Origin: Acidimicrobiales bacterium
GTDB lineage: Bacteria; Actinomycetota; Acidimicrobiia; Acidimicrobiales; SHLQ01
DNA: 14,866 nucleotides
Assembly: GCA_013002375.1 (NCBI GenBank)
Contig: JABDJW010000118.1
Location: 1 to 14,866 of the forward strand
Direction of reading: 5' to 3'
A model generated the notes under the pieces. It saw only the letters and a list, made by a program, of their open reading frames with translations. It was not told the origin of the DNA and did no database searches. This document shows positions 7,496 through 14,574 of the stretch, piece after piece (position 1 is the first letter of the stretch; every line of letters starts with the position of its first letter). A program made the position numbers and the translations under genes.

Positions 7496-7995
7496 CAGTG
7501 GTTCTCCTGGTAGTCGGCGTCGAGGGCCGCGAGCAGTGTGGTCACCGCATCGTCGATCCGGTCGAGTTCGCCGTCGGTGAGGCGTTTGAACACCCGTTTG
7601 CGGGTGTCGTCGTACGAGGCTTTCACATCCTCGGCGAAGCGGAGGCCCGCAGGCGTCAGCGACACCAGAACACTGCGGCGATCGTCGGGCGAGGCGCGTC
7701 GCGACACCAACCCGGCCCGCTCGACCCGATCCAACGCCTGGCTGATCGAGCCCATCGGGCGCAAGACGTACTCGGCGATCTTGGTGACCGGGAGCTCGTG
7801 CGGGGAAGGCTCCTTGCCCAGCGTGGCCAGGATCACGAAGTCGCGAAATCCGATGTCGAAGGGCGCGACCGCTTCGTTCTGGAGCAGTTCGAGATGGATG
7901 ACGACCCGCTGCAGTCGGCTGAACAGATGCGCCGGATCGTCGTGATCGCTCAGGTAGTCGGGCACCTCGGGATGCCCGGCCTCGAAAGGATGCAT
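7495..7995 (-). CDS. MarR-family transcriptional regulator
   Basis: Winged helix-turn-helix regulator of 166 residues, the usual MarR length, expected to act as a ligand-responsive dimeric repressor. The DNA-binding domain runs from about residue 50 to 120. The helix-turn-helix spans IAEYVLRPMGSISQALDRVE (73-92), and the wing DDRRSVLVSLTPAG (104-117) is the MarR hallmark. The N- and C-terminal helices would form the dimer interface. It is divergent from the long plus-strand catabolic gene set and overlaps the downstream cupin start by one base. No ribosome binding site precedes the ATG at 7995. An in-frame GTG at 8001 lies exactly 7 nt after TAGAGT and could be the true, leaderless start, adding two residues. 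An inverted repeat across that -10 element suggests autorepression. Ligands of MarR proteins near CoA ligases are often aromatic acids or their CoA thioesters, so one of those is a guess here. Confidence 0.92.
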   Translation of the reverse strand: MHPFEAGHPEVPDYLSDHDDPAHLFSRLQRVVIHLELLQNEAVAPFDIGFRDFVILATLGKEPSPHELPVTKIAEYVLRPMGSISQALDRVERAGLVSRRASPDDRRSVLVSLTPAGLRFAEDVKASYDDTRKRVFKRLTDGELDRIDDAVTTLLAALDADYQENH

Positions 7996-8001
7996 AGGCA
8001 C

Positions 8002-8014
8002 GAACAATACTCTA
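8002..8014 (-). promoter_or_regulatory. Candidate leaderless promoter of marR
   Basis: On the minus strand TAGAGT (8014-8009) fits TANNNT and is followed by 7 nt and an in-frame GTG (8001-7999). This is the same geometry as at the hydrolase gene. The -35 position 17 nt upstream reads TCTCGG and is poor. Overlap with the inverted repeat at 8007-8026 would let a bound repressor block this promoter. Confidence 0.4.
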
Positions 8015-8026
8015 GGGTCAGAATAT
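8007..8026. promoter_or_regulatory. Imperfect inverted repeat, candidate MarR operator
   Basis: ATACTCT (8007-8013) and AGAATAT (8020-8026) form an inverted repeat matching at 6 of 7 pairs around a 6-bp centre. This is a 20-bp site of the size and AT-richness typical for MarR dimers. It stands out in GC-rich surroundings, lies between marR and the divergent gene set, and covers the likely marR -10 element. Binding is inferred, not shown. Confidence 0.5.
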
Positions 8027-8037
8027 CTGCACCGAGA

Positions 8038-8084
8038 ACAATCCGGCCGGGGCTGGAACACAATCCGGCCGGGGCTGGAACACA
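8038..8084. repeat. 22-bp tandem duplication with paired CCGGCCGG palindromes
   Basis: A 22-bp unit occurs 2.1 times head to tail without mismatch: copy one starts at 8038, copy two at 8060, and homology ends at 8084. Each copy holds the perfect palindrome CCGGCCGG (8043-8050 and 8065-8072) followed by GGCTGGAACA. The spacing of 22 bp is about two helical turns, so both palindromes face the same side. The second copy ends directly at the GGGGGAA ribosome binding site of the cupin gene. It may be a second operator, a structured leader or a recent slippage duplication. Confidence 0.75.
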
Positions 8085-8094
8085 GGGGGAACCG

Positions 8095-8475
8095 ATGACC
8101 GAGGCCGCGTACTACAAGCTGGCCGAGCTGCCGTGGGAAGACCCCGAGGACGCGCCCCCCGAGGTCGCCGAGCTGGCCGCGAAGGCGGTGGGCACAACCG
8201 CTCGCCGGGCCCAGGTCACCACCGGCGCGATCGGATTCCACAGCCAGATCTCCGAACTGCCGGCCGGCTTCGAGATTCCGCCCCACAGCCACACCGCCCC
8301 CGAACTCATGGTGGTGTTGGCCGGCGGCGGGCAGGTCGTCGGTGGGCCCGCCCTCAACGCCGGCGACGTGGCCGAGATCCCCGGCGGCAGCGAGTACGGC
8401 CTCACCGCGGGGCCCGACGGCATTCGATTCATGGTGATTCGCCCCGAGGCGTCCACCACCCACATCAGCAAGTAG
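8095..8475 (+). CDS. Cupin-domain protein, first gene of the catabolic set
   Basis: Single-domain cupin of 126 residues. The first motif is canonical: G58-X5-H64-x-H66-X3-E70-X6-G77. The second motif reads G90-X5-P96-x-G98-X2-Y101, with tyrosine in place of the fourth metal ligand. The C-terminal half carries AGPDG (105-109). It is clearly paralogous to the cupin at 12461-12826: both share LPxGFE, the HxH motif with glutamate, YG and AGPDG at matching positions. It begins at the ATG 3 nt after GGGGGAA (8085-8091); open frame upstream of this overlaps marR and is not coding. The gap to the next gene is 19 nt. Function is unknown: small-molecule isomerase, dioxygenase or sensing are all compatible. 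Confidence 0.85.
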   Translation: MTEAAYYKLAELPWEDPEDAPPEVAELAAKAVGTTARRAQVTTGAIGFHSQISELPAGFEIPPHSHTAPELMVVLAGGGQVVGGPALNAGDVAEIPGGSEYGLTAGPDGIRFMVIRPEASTTHISK

Positions 8476-8494
8476 CACAAGCACAGGAGCAACG

Positions 8495-9685
8495 ATGCGC
8501 AACGGTTACAAGGTCTTCGACGCCGATTCCCACGTGATCTACCCGGCCGACCTCTGGTCGACGTACCTCGATCCGAAGTTCCGCGACCGGATCACCCGGC
8601 GCAGCCCGGCCGGGCTCGACACCTACAACCCGGTCGTGGTCGACGGCCGGTGGTCGCAGCACGACACCAGCCTGTACGGGCAATTCCAGAAGGCCATCGG
8701 CTGGACCGCCGAGGACATGATCGAGCAGTACGGCGACATCGTGACCCTGGGCTTCACCGGCGACCGGGTGGCCAAAGCGTGGGACGTCGACGGCATCGAC
8801 GTCGGGGTGATCTACGGCCCCGAATACGATCTGTGGCTCGACGGCATCGATCCCGAACTCCAGGCCGCGATGGTCCGGGCCTACAACCGCTGGGGTCAGG
8901 AGATGCGCGAGACCTCGGGCGGTCGGGTCATCACCAGCTCGCCGATTCCACTCAACGACGTCAGCCGGGCGGTTGCCGAGATCCAACACGCCTACGACGA
9001 GCTCGGCATCCGGGCCTTCTGGGCCCGCCCCAACTACTTCAACCACCGCAACCTGGGCGACCGGTATTACGACCCGATCTACGAGCTGCTCCAAGATCTC
9101 GACTGCGCGTTCGCCACCCACGAGTTCATGGGTCTGCGGGGCCAGACCGAAGGCGCTGACCGGTTCACGACCTTCACCGAGTGGCACACCGCCGTGCACA
9201 CCCACGAGGCCATGAACGCGTCGCTGTCGATGATCACCCAGGGCGTGTTCGAGCGGTTCCCCCGGCTGCGCTGCGCCTACATGGAGGCCGGCTGCGGCTG
9301 GCTGCCGTCGTGGCTGCACCGCATCGACGAACACCTCGAGATGGCCGGAGCCATGGAGTGTCCCGACCTGACGATGTCGGCCACCGAGTACTTCAAGCGC
9401 AACTGCTGGGTCACCACCGAATGCGAGGATCCGTTCGTCGCCGATGTGATTCGTTGGCTGGGCGACGACCGCATCCTGTGGGAGAGCGATTTCCCCCACC
9501 CCGATTCGAAGTACCCCCACACCACCAACGAGTTCATGGCCCTGCTGCCCGACCAGATCACCATGGAGAGCAAGGCCAAGATCCTGTGGGACAACGCCAT
9601 CGACTTCTACCGGTTCCCGGACGGGTATTTCCCGACCGACTTCCAGGAGGCCACCGACGTACCGCTCACCGGGGTGGCCGGCTGA
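8495..9685 (+). CDS. Amidohydrolase-2 (ACMSD-type) metal-dependent hydrolase or decarboxylase
   Basis: TIM-barrel enzyme of 396 residues in the amidohydrolase group that includes ACMSD and resorcylate-type decarboxylases. The first metal motif reads DADSH with D11-x-H13. H209 (ATHE) and D332 (WESDFPHPD) match the later metal and proton-transfer positions. H235 and H237 (VHTHE) and E264 (MEAGCGW) are further conserved-looking polar sites. Family members hydrolyse C-N or C-O bonds or remove a carboxyl group from aromatic acids, so either reaction is possible. No signal peptide is seen, so it should act in the cytoplasm. AGGAG lies a few bases before the ATG. The next gene's GTG directly abuts its TGA, so its product may be passed to the adjacent CoA ligase (inference). 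Confidence 0.88.
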   Translation: MRNGYKVFDADSHVIYPADLWSTYLDPKFRDRITRRSPAGLDTYNPVVVDGRWSQHDTSLYGQFQKAIGWTAEDMIEQYGDIVTLGFTGDRVAKAWDVDGIDVGVIYGPEYDLWLDGIDPELQAAMVRAYNRWGQEMRETSGGRVITSSPIPLNDVSRAVAEIQHAYDELGIRAFWARPNYFNHRNLGDRYYDPIYELLQDLDCAFATHEFMGLRGQTEGADRFTTFTEWHTAVHTHEAMNASLSMITQGVFERFPRLRCAYMEAGCGWLPSWLHRIDEHLEMAGAMECPDLTMSATEYFKRNCWVTTECEDPFVADVIRWLGDDRILWESDFPHPDSKYPHTTNEFMALLPDQITMESKAKILWDNAIDFYRFPDGYFPTDFQEATDVPLTGVAG

Positions 9686-11065
9686 GTGCCGACCATGCGT
9701 CGCCCCCGCGAAGCGGTCGACTTCGACCAGCTCGAGGCGTGGTATCCGCCCGCGCCCGAGTACTTCGAGACCGCGTGGCTCGACGACCCCGACACGATCG
9801 AAGCCAAGCAGCTCGAGCGGTTGCAGGCTCGGGCCCAGGTGGCCGCCAAGGTGCCGTTCTTCGCCGACCGGTGGCAGGCGGCCGGGTTCGACCCGGGCTC
9901 GATCTCGACGCTCGACGATCTCGCCCGGGCGCCGAGCTACACCGTCGACGACATCCGCCGCAGCATCGAGGCCAATCCGCCGCTCGGGAACTATCAGGGT
10001 GTCTCGCCGAGCGACGCGGCGCACGAACCGATGCGGGTCTACATGTCGGGCGGCACCACCGGCCGCTCCCGGCCGACGCTGTACACCGCGTGGGACCGTG
10101 AAGCCGGGGCGCTCCTGACGGCCCGGGCGCTGTACCTCCAGGGCATCCGGCCCGGCGATGTGGTGTTGAACGCGTGGGCCTACTCCACCCACAACGGCGC
10201 CCACATCATGGACGAAGCGCTGTACAAGTGGCTCAACTGCATCGTGATCACCACCGGCACCGGCAACGTGACCTCCAGCCGCAAGCAGGTCGAACTCGCC
10301 CTCGAGTACGGGGCCAAGGCCATCCTGACCACCGGCGACTACCTGCTGCACCTGGCCGACGTCGCGCAGGAGATGGGCGTCGACCCCACCGATCTCGGGC
10401 TCACCGCCCTCCCCAACATCGGCGACGTCGAGAAGCTCGAAGCGACCTTCGGCGTGCCGGTGCTCGACAGCTACGGCTTCCACGAAGTGCAGTGGGTGTC
10501 GGTCGAGTGCCCGGAGAAGGACGGCCTGCACATCTTCGAAGACGCCTACGTGGTGCAGATCGTCGATGTCGAGACCGGTGAGCTGCTGCCCGACGGCGAG
10601 CAGGGGGCGGTCTGCATCACCGAGCTCTACAAGACCGGCAGCCCCCAGTTTCGCTACAACATCATGGATCTCTCGTCGCTGCGGCCCCGTGAGCAGTGCG
10701 CCTGCGGCAGCTGGCTCCGGAAGATGGCGCCGTTCGCGGGCCGGGGTGACAACATGGTCAAGCTGCGGGGAGTGAACATCTGGCCCGAGGCGCTGGGCGA
10801 GATCGTGACCGATGTACCGGGCACAACCGATGACTGGTTCGTGCGGGCTTACCGCGACGGCAACCGCGACGAGGTCCTCGTCACGGTGGTCGGCGAGCCC
10901 GGTGTCGACCGGGAGGCTTTACAGACGTCGGTCGAGCATGCGCTGAAGGAACGGGTTGGCGTGCGGATCGGCGCGAGCATCGCCGGCGTCGGCGAGCTCG
11001 ACGCCCTCACCGGCTTCGGCACCGCCGCAAAGCTCGTACGGTTCGTGGACGAAAGGCAGACATGA
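9686..11065 (+). CDS. Acyl-CoA ligase, phenylacetate-CoA ligase (PaaK)-like
   Basis: Adenylate-forming enzyme of 459 residues that should activate a carboxylic acid with ATP and join it to CoA. The ATP-binding loop SGGTTGRSRPT is at 121-131, YGFHE at 263-267 replaces the usual YGxTE, and RYNIMDL at 323-329 carries the ribose-binding aspartate. CACG with C338 and C340, then GRGDNMVKLRGVNIWP (352-367), are hallmarks of the PaaK branch. K449 near the C-terminus (FGTAAKLVRF) is the likely catalytic lysine. Length fits PaaK (about 440). The GTG start abuts the preceding stop; an ATG at 9695 is the alternative. An aryl or arylacetic acid is the usual substrate in this branch, but specificity cannot be read here. 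It provides the clearest evidence that the locus is catabolic. Confidence 0.9.
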   Translation: MPTMRRPREAVDFDQLEAWYPPAPEYFETAWLDDPDTIEAKQLERLQARAQVAAKVPFFADRWQAAGFDPGSISTLDDLARAPSYTVDDIRRSIEANPPLGNYQGVSPSDAAHEPMRVYMSGGTTGRSRPTLYTAWDREAGALLTARALYLQGIRPGDVVLNAWAYSTHNGAHIMDEALYKWLNCIVITTGTGNVTSSRKQVELALEYGAKAILTTGDYLLHLADVAQEMGVDPTDLGLTALPNIGDVEKLEATFGVPVLDSYGFHEVQWVSVECPEKDGLHIFEDAYVVQIVDVETGELLPDGEQGAVCITELYKTGSPQFRYNIMDLSSLRPREQCACGSWLRKMAPFAGRGDNMVKLRGVNIWPEALGEIVTDVPGTTDDWFVRAYRDGNRDEVLVTVVGEPGVDREALQTSVEHALKERVGVRIGASIAGVGELDALTGFGTAAKLVRFVDERQT

Positions 11066-11066
11066 C

Positions 11067-11618
11067 ATGACCATGATCGGAACCACCTACAACGTGATGC
11101 CGGTGCCGCCCGATCCCGATCACACCACATGGTTCGACCACGGTGTACTGCGGGTCGGCGTCGAGTATCGGGTCGTCGATCCCGAGGCCCTGGCCGCCGC
11201 CTACGAGGGCGATGACCTCAAGGAGATCGAGGACAACTCGCCCGAGGGCGGCTTCACCGACGAGGGCCTGTCGATCCACATCGAGAGCGCGGCCGACCAG
11301 CACGAATACATCCGGTTCGACGCCTTCGACGACGACCCGCACTATCACTACGTCGACAAGAGCGCGGGCACGAACACGCTGGTCGGTTTCGATACCGCAG
11401 CGCACGGTCCGGTGCTGCCCTGGGTCCTGGGTCAGGTGCGGCACCGCCTGCCCTCGATGCTGGGAGCGGCGGGCGCGGCCCACGTGGCCGACACGATCCC
11501 CGCTGGTCTGGGCGACGAAATCGCCGACCACCTCGTCGAGTATTTGCCGACCATCGGGATTGCGGTCGCCCCGGAAGAGCCGGACCCCGAAGAAGCCGAC
11601 ACCGGAGAAGCCTCGTGA
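11067..11618 (+). CDS. Unrecognised acidic protein with a DDDPHYHY motif
   Basis: I cannot assign this 183-residue protein to a family. It is soluble and acidic, with no signal peptide or membrane helix. Visible features are a VEYRVVDPEAL segment (32-41), a beta-rich central part (about 62-86), and FDDDPHYHYVD at 87-97 with H92 and H94, which could bind metal or act in catalysis. A helical C-terminal half (about 116-162) ends in a proline/glutamate-rich tail. Starts are ATG 11067 or ATG 11073; the stop of the ligase gene is one base upstream. The last codons overlap the GTG of the dioxygenase gene by 4 nt (GTGA), so its product is probably made in step with that enzyme. It may be an accessory subunit or a small enzyme of the same pathway. 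High third-position GC and tight packing make it a real gene. Confidence 0.75.
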   Translation: MTMIGTTYNVMPVPPDPDHTTWFDHGVLRVGVEYRVVDPEALAAAYEGDDLKEIEDNSPEGGFTDEGLSIHIESAADQHEYIRFDAFDDDPHYHYVDKSAGTNTLVGFDTAAHGPVLPWVLGQVRHRLPSMLGAAGAAHVADTIPAGLGDEIADHLVEYLPTIGIAVAPEEPDPEEADTGEAS

Positions 11619-12436
11619 CCCTCACCATCGATCGGCTCACCGCCACCACCGGCGCGATGGTCGAGGGCGTCGACCTCCGCACCGTCACCCCCGACGGCGT
11701 GGCCGAGATCGAAGCCGCCCTGCTCGAGCACCTGGTGCTGTTCTTCCCCGGGCAGGCGCTCGAACCGACAGAACAGATGCGGTTCGCCCAGATGCTGGGC
11801 GAGATCGACGTCGCCCCGTTCGGGCCCAAGCATCCCGATGTGCCCGAGATGACCGTCCTCGACCAGAAGTCACCGAAGGGAGAGGGGGCCGACGCCTGGC
11901 ACAGCGACAACTCGTTCCGGGCCGAACCGCCGAGCTACACGATGCTGCAATCGGTGCTGCTGCCACCGCACGGGGGCGACACCTGCTGGTCGAACATGTA
12001 CGAGGCCTACGCCGCCTTGAGCGAGCCGATGCAGCGGTTCCTCGAACCGCTGACCGCCACCCACGACCTGTCCAAGATGCTCGAGCTGGCCATCGCCCGG
12101 GGCAACAGCGACGCCGACCTCGGGCAGATGCGGGCCGCCTACCCGCCCGAGCATCATCCGGTCGTTCGCACCCATCCCCAGACCGGGCGCAGGGCCTTGT
12201 TCGTCAACGGCAACTTCACCACCCGCATCGATGGCCTCGAAGACGCCGAGAGCGCCCACGTACTCGACCTGTTGCTGACCCACGTGAAGACCCCCGACTT
12301 CCAATGCCGTTTTCGGTGGCTGCCCGGCACCTTGGCGCTGTGGGACAACCGGTGCCTACAGCACTACGCGGTGCCTGACTACACCAGCCGGCGGGTGATG
12401 CATCGGCTGACGCTTTCGGGCGACAAACCGGTCTAG
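11615..12436 (+). CDS. TauD/TfdA-family Fe(II)/2-oxoglutarate dioxygenase
   Basis: Non-haem iron oxygenase of 273 residues that couples 2-oxoglutarate decarboxylation to hydroxylation of a substrate, often leading to C-S, C-O or C-N bond cleavage. The iron triad is visible: H96 and D98 in WHSDNSF, and H250 in WDNRCLQHYA. T123 (GGDTCW) and R264 (RRVMHRLTL) match the 2-oxoglutarate-binding positions. Length and motif spacing are close to TauD (about 283) and TfdA (about 287), with no domain lost. The GTG start overlaps the previous stop by 4 nt, with GGAGAAG a few bases upstream. Known relatives act on taurine, alkyl sulfates, phenoxyacetates and similar acids. Which of these, if any, applies is not shown. 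Confidence 0.92.
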   Translation: MTLTIDRLTATTGAMVEGVDLRTVTPDGVAEIEAALLEHLVLFFPGQALEPTEQMRFAQMLGEIDVAPFGPKHPDVPEMTVLDQKSPKGEGADAWHSDNSFRAEPPSYTMLQSVLLPPHGGDTCWSNMYEAYAALSEPMQRFLEPLTATHDLSKMLELAIARGNSDADLGQMRAAYPPEHHPVVRTHPQTGRRALFVNGNFTTRIDGLEDAESAHVLDLLLTHVKTPDFQCRFRWLPGTLALWDNRCLQHYAVPDYTSRRVMHRLTLSGDKPV

Positions 12437-12460
12437 GCCATCGCAGGGGAGGGGGCCGCC

Positions 12461-12826
12461 ATGGAACACATCAGCTTCGCCGATATCGGGTGGCACGTAC
12501 CGGTCGGGTCGCGCGCCGACCTCGACCTGGCCACCGAATCGCCGCCCGACCGGCCGGGCCGGAAGTTCCTGGTCGACGGCACGGCCGGTTTCTACACCCA
12601 GATGGTGCGGTTGCCGCCGGGCTTCGAAGCGCCGTCGCATCGCCACGACCACGCCGAGGTGTTCATGGTGCTCGAGGGCTCGTGTGCGTTCAACGGTACG
12701 GCGATGGTGGCCTACGACACCGTGGTGGTCGACGCCGACGAGAGCTACGGCTTCGTCGCCGGGCCCGACGGCGTGCACTTCCTGGTGACCCGCCAGGCCA
12801 TCGCATCGTTCACGGAGGACGCATGA
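12461..12826 (+). CDS. Cupin-domain protein, paralogue of the first cupin
   Basis: Single-domain cupin of 121 residues. Motif one is canonical: G54-X5-H60-x-H62-X3-E66-X6-G73, with an extra H64 inside. Motif two is degenerate: the expected glycine, PxG and histidine are lost, with Y96 at the place of the histidine. AGPDG follows at 100-104. Similarity to the cupin at 8095-8475 is visible along nearly the whole domain, so the two probably arose by duplication. A purine-rich stretch, AGGGGAGGGGG (12445-12455), lies 5 nt before the ATG and should give strong initiation. The stop overlaps the next gene's ATG by 4 nt (ATGA), indicating translational coupling to the deacylase-like enzyme. Function is unknown. 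Confidence 0.85.
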   Translation: MEHISFADIGWHVPVGSRADLDLATESPPDRPGRKFLVDGTAGFYTQMVRLPPGFEAPSHRHDHAEVFMVLEGSCAFNGTAMVAYDTVVVDADESYGFVAGPDGVHFLVTRQAIASFTEDA

Positions 12827-14574
12827 GCGCCGGCAACACCACCGACAACCTGGTGGTCCGGGGCGGCACGGTCGTCGACGGCACCGGCCTGCCCCGCCGG
12901 GTCGCCGACGTCGTCGTGCGCGACGGACGGGTGGTTTCGGTCGGGCGGGCCGACCGGGCCACGGTCGACGAATCCGAGATCTTCGACGCCGACGGTCTGG
13001 TCGTGGCGCCCGGCGTGGTCGACGTGCACACCCACTACGACCCGCAGCTCACCTTCGATCCGCTGGCCTCGATGTCGATCTACCACGGGGTGACCACCGT
13101 GTTGGCCGGCAACTGTGGGTTTTCCATCGCGCCGACGCGGGCCGACGACCGCGACTTCATCCGGCGGCTCTTCGCCAAGGTCGAGCAGATGGAATCGACC
13201 GCCATGGATGCCGTCGACTTCGACTTCGAGTCGTTCCCCGAGTACCTGCGGGCCCGGCAGGGGCGACTGGGCCTGAACCTGGCCTGCTACATCGGGCACT
13301 CGAATGTGCGTCGGTGGGTCATGGGTGCCGCGGGGTCCGAGCGTGAGGCCACCGATGCCGAGGTCGCCGAGATGCAGGAGGTCGTCCGGGCCGCGATGCG
13401 AGCCGGTGCGGCCGGGCTGTCGTCCTCCCATGCGCCGACCCACCTCGACGGCGACAGCCGCCCCGTGCCGTCGCGGTTCTCGAGTCGCGACGAACTGCTG
13501 GCCCTGGCCGAAGCGGCCGGCTCCACCGGCGGCGGCTCGATCACCTATCTGCCGGCCAGCGCGGTCGGCGGCATCGACGCCGAGGATGAGGCGTACTGCA
13601 TCGCCCTCGGCGAACGGGCCGGGCTGCCGATCATCATCCAAGGCTTGGGTGGTCGGAACAAGACCGACGCTCCCACCGCCACCTGGGAGCGGGCCCAGGC
13701 CTTCCTGAACCGGGCCGTCGACAACGGCACGCCGATCTACAACATCCTCATCGCCCGGCCGCCCGACCGGCCGCTGACGATCGGCCCGGAGAACATGCTG
13801 TACCTCTCGGTCCCGTCGTGGGTCGAGATGCTGGCCCTGCCCCACGACGAGCGGGTGAAGGCCTTGCACGATCCCGAGCGCCGTGCCGTACTGCGCCATG
13901 CGGTCGAGAACTACAACCGCGATCCCGAACTCGGCACCACGACCCCGCCGCCGATGTGGCACACCGTCCATGTCCAGAACGTCCACGACGGGGCCAATGC
14001 GGCACTCGTCGGCCGGAGCCTGGCCGACATCGCCGACGAGCGGGGCGAGGCCCCGGCCGATGTCATGCTCGACCTTGCGTTGTCCGAAGACCTTCGCACC
14101 GGCTTCCGCTGGAACTGGGAGACCGACGAGTGGCGCGCCGCAGTTCGGGAGGCGCAGCTCGACCCCCGCATGATCATCGGCACCTCCGACGGGGGAGCGC
14201 ATCTGGCCCGCGACGACGCGGCCGACTGGAGTTCGTGGTTCCTTCGCAATTGGGTGCTCGATCGGGCGGTCTGGAGCCTGGAGGACGGCATCCGCCAGAT
14301 CACCCAGGTGCCGGCCGCGATCATCGGCATCGGCGATCGCGGCACCCTGCAGCCGGGTCGGTGGGCCGACATCATGATCTTCGACCCCGATCGCATCGAC
14401 GCCGGCCGCAAGGAGTTCGTGCGCGACCTACCGGGCGGAGCCGGTCGGTTCAAGGCCTGGCCCGAGGGCGTGCACGCCACCATCGTCAACGGTGTGCCGG
14501 CGGTCGTCGACGGTGAACCCACCGGCCGGTTGCCCGGTCGGGTCACCTCACCAGGAGCAGCTCATGTCGTCTGA
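12823..14574 (+). CDS. D-aminoacylase-like amidohydrolase (amidohydrolase family 3)
   Basis: Metal-dependent hydrolase of 583 residues related to N-acyl-D-amino-acid deacylases. HTHYD with H69 and H71, the metal-bridging cysteine C98 in AGNCGF, and the catalytic aspartate D456 in GTSDGGAH are present. The H71 to C98 distance equals that between H69 and C96 of D-aminoacylase. The two histidines that complete the second metal site there (H220, H250) have no obvious counterpart: the expected strand reads IIIQGLGGR and the next YNILIARPP. H159 and H203 are other candidates. A beta-sandwich is made of the N-terminus (about 8-60) and the C-terminal part (about 503-570). The ATG at 12823 follows GGAGG by 4 nt and overlaps the cupin stop; open frame upstream of it overlaps that cupin and is not coding. 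Substrate may be an N-acyl amino acid or another amide or cyclic imide; not determined. Confidence 0.85.
   Translation: MSAGNTTDNLVVRGGTVVDGTGLPRRVADVVVRDGRVVSVGRADRATVDESEIFDADGLVVAPGVVDVHTHYDPQLTFDPLASMSIYHGVTTVLAGNCGFSIAPTRADDRDFIRRLFAKVEQMESTAMDAVDFDFESFPEYLRARQGRLGLNLACYIGHSNVRRWVMGAAGSEREATDAEVAEMQEVVRAAMRAGAAGLSSSHAPTHLDGDSRPVPSRFSSRDELLALAEAAGSTGGGSITYLPASAVGGIDAEDEAYCIALGERAGLPIIIQGLGGRNKTDAPTATWERAQAFLNRAVDNGTPIYNILIARPPDRPLTIGPENMLYLSVPSWVEMLALPHDERVKALHDPERRAVLRHAVENYNRDPELGTTTPPPMWHTVHVQNVHDGANAALVGRSLADIADERGEAPADVMLDLALSEDLRTGFRWNWETDEWRAAVREAQLDPRMIIGTSDGGAHLARDDAADWSSWFLRNWVLDRAVWSLEDGIRQITQVPAAIIGIGDRGTLQPGRWADIMIFDPDRIDAGRKEFVRDLPGGAGRFKAWPEGVHATIVNGVPAVVDGEPTGRLPGRVTSPGAAHVV

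Noticed and set aside
8038..8084. CRISPR-like repeat
   Set aside because: The 22-bp units are directly adjacent with no spacer, there are only two copies, and no cas gene is present.
8465..10531. 688-codon minus-strand open frame opposite the amidohydrolase and ligase genes
   Set aside because: Both plus-strand genes carry complete catalytic motifs, while this frame is a repetitive valine/histidine/glycine-rich translation with no start context.
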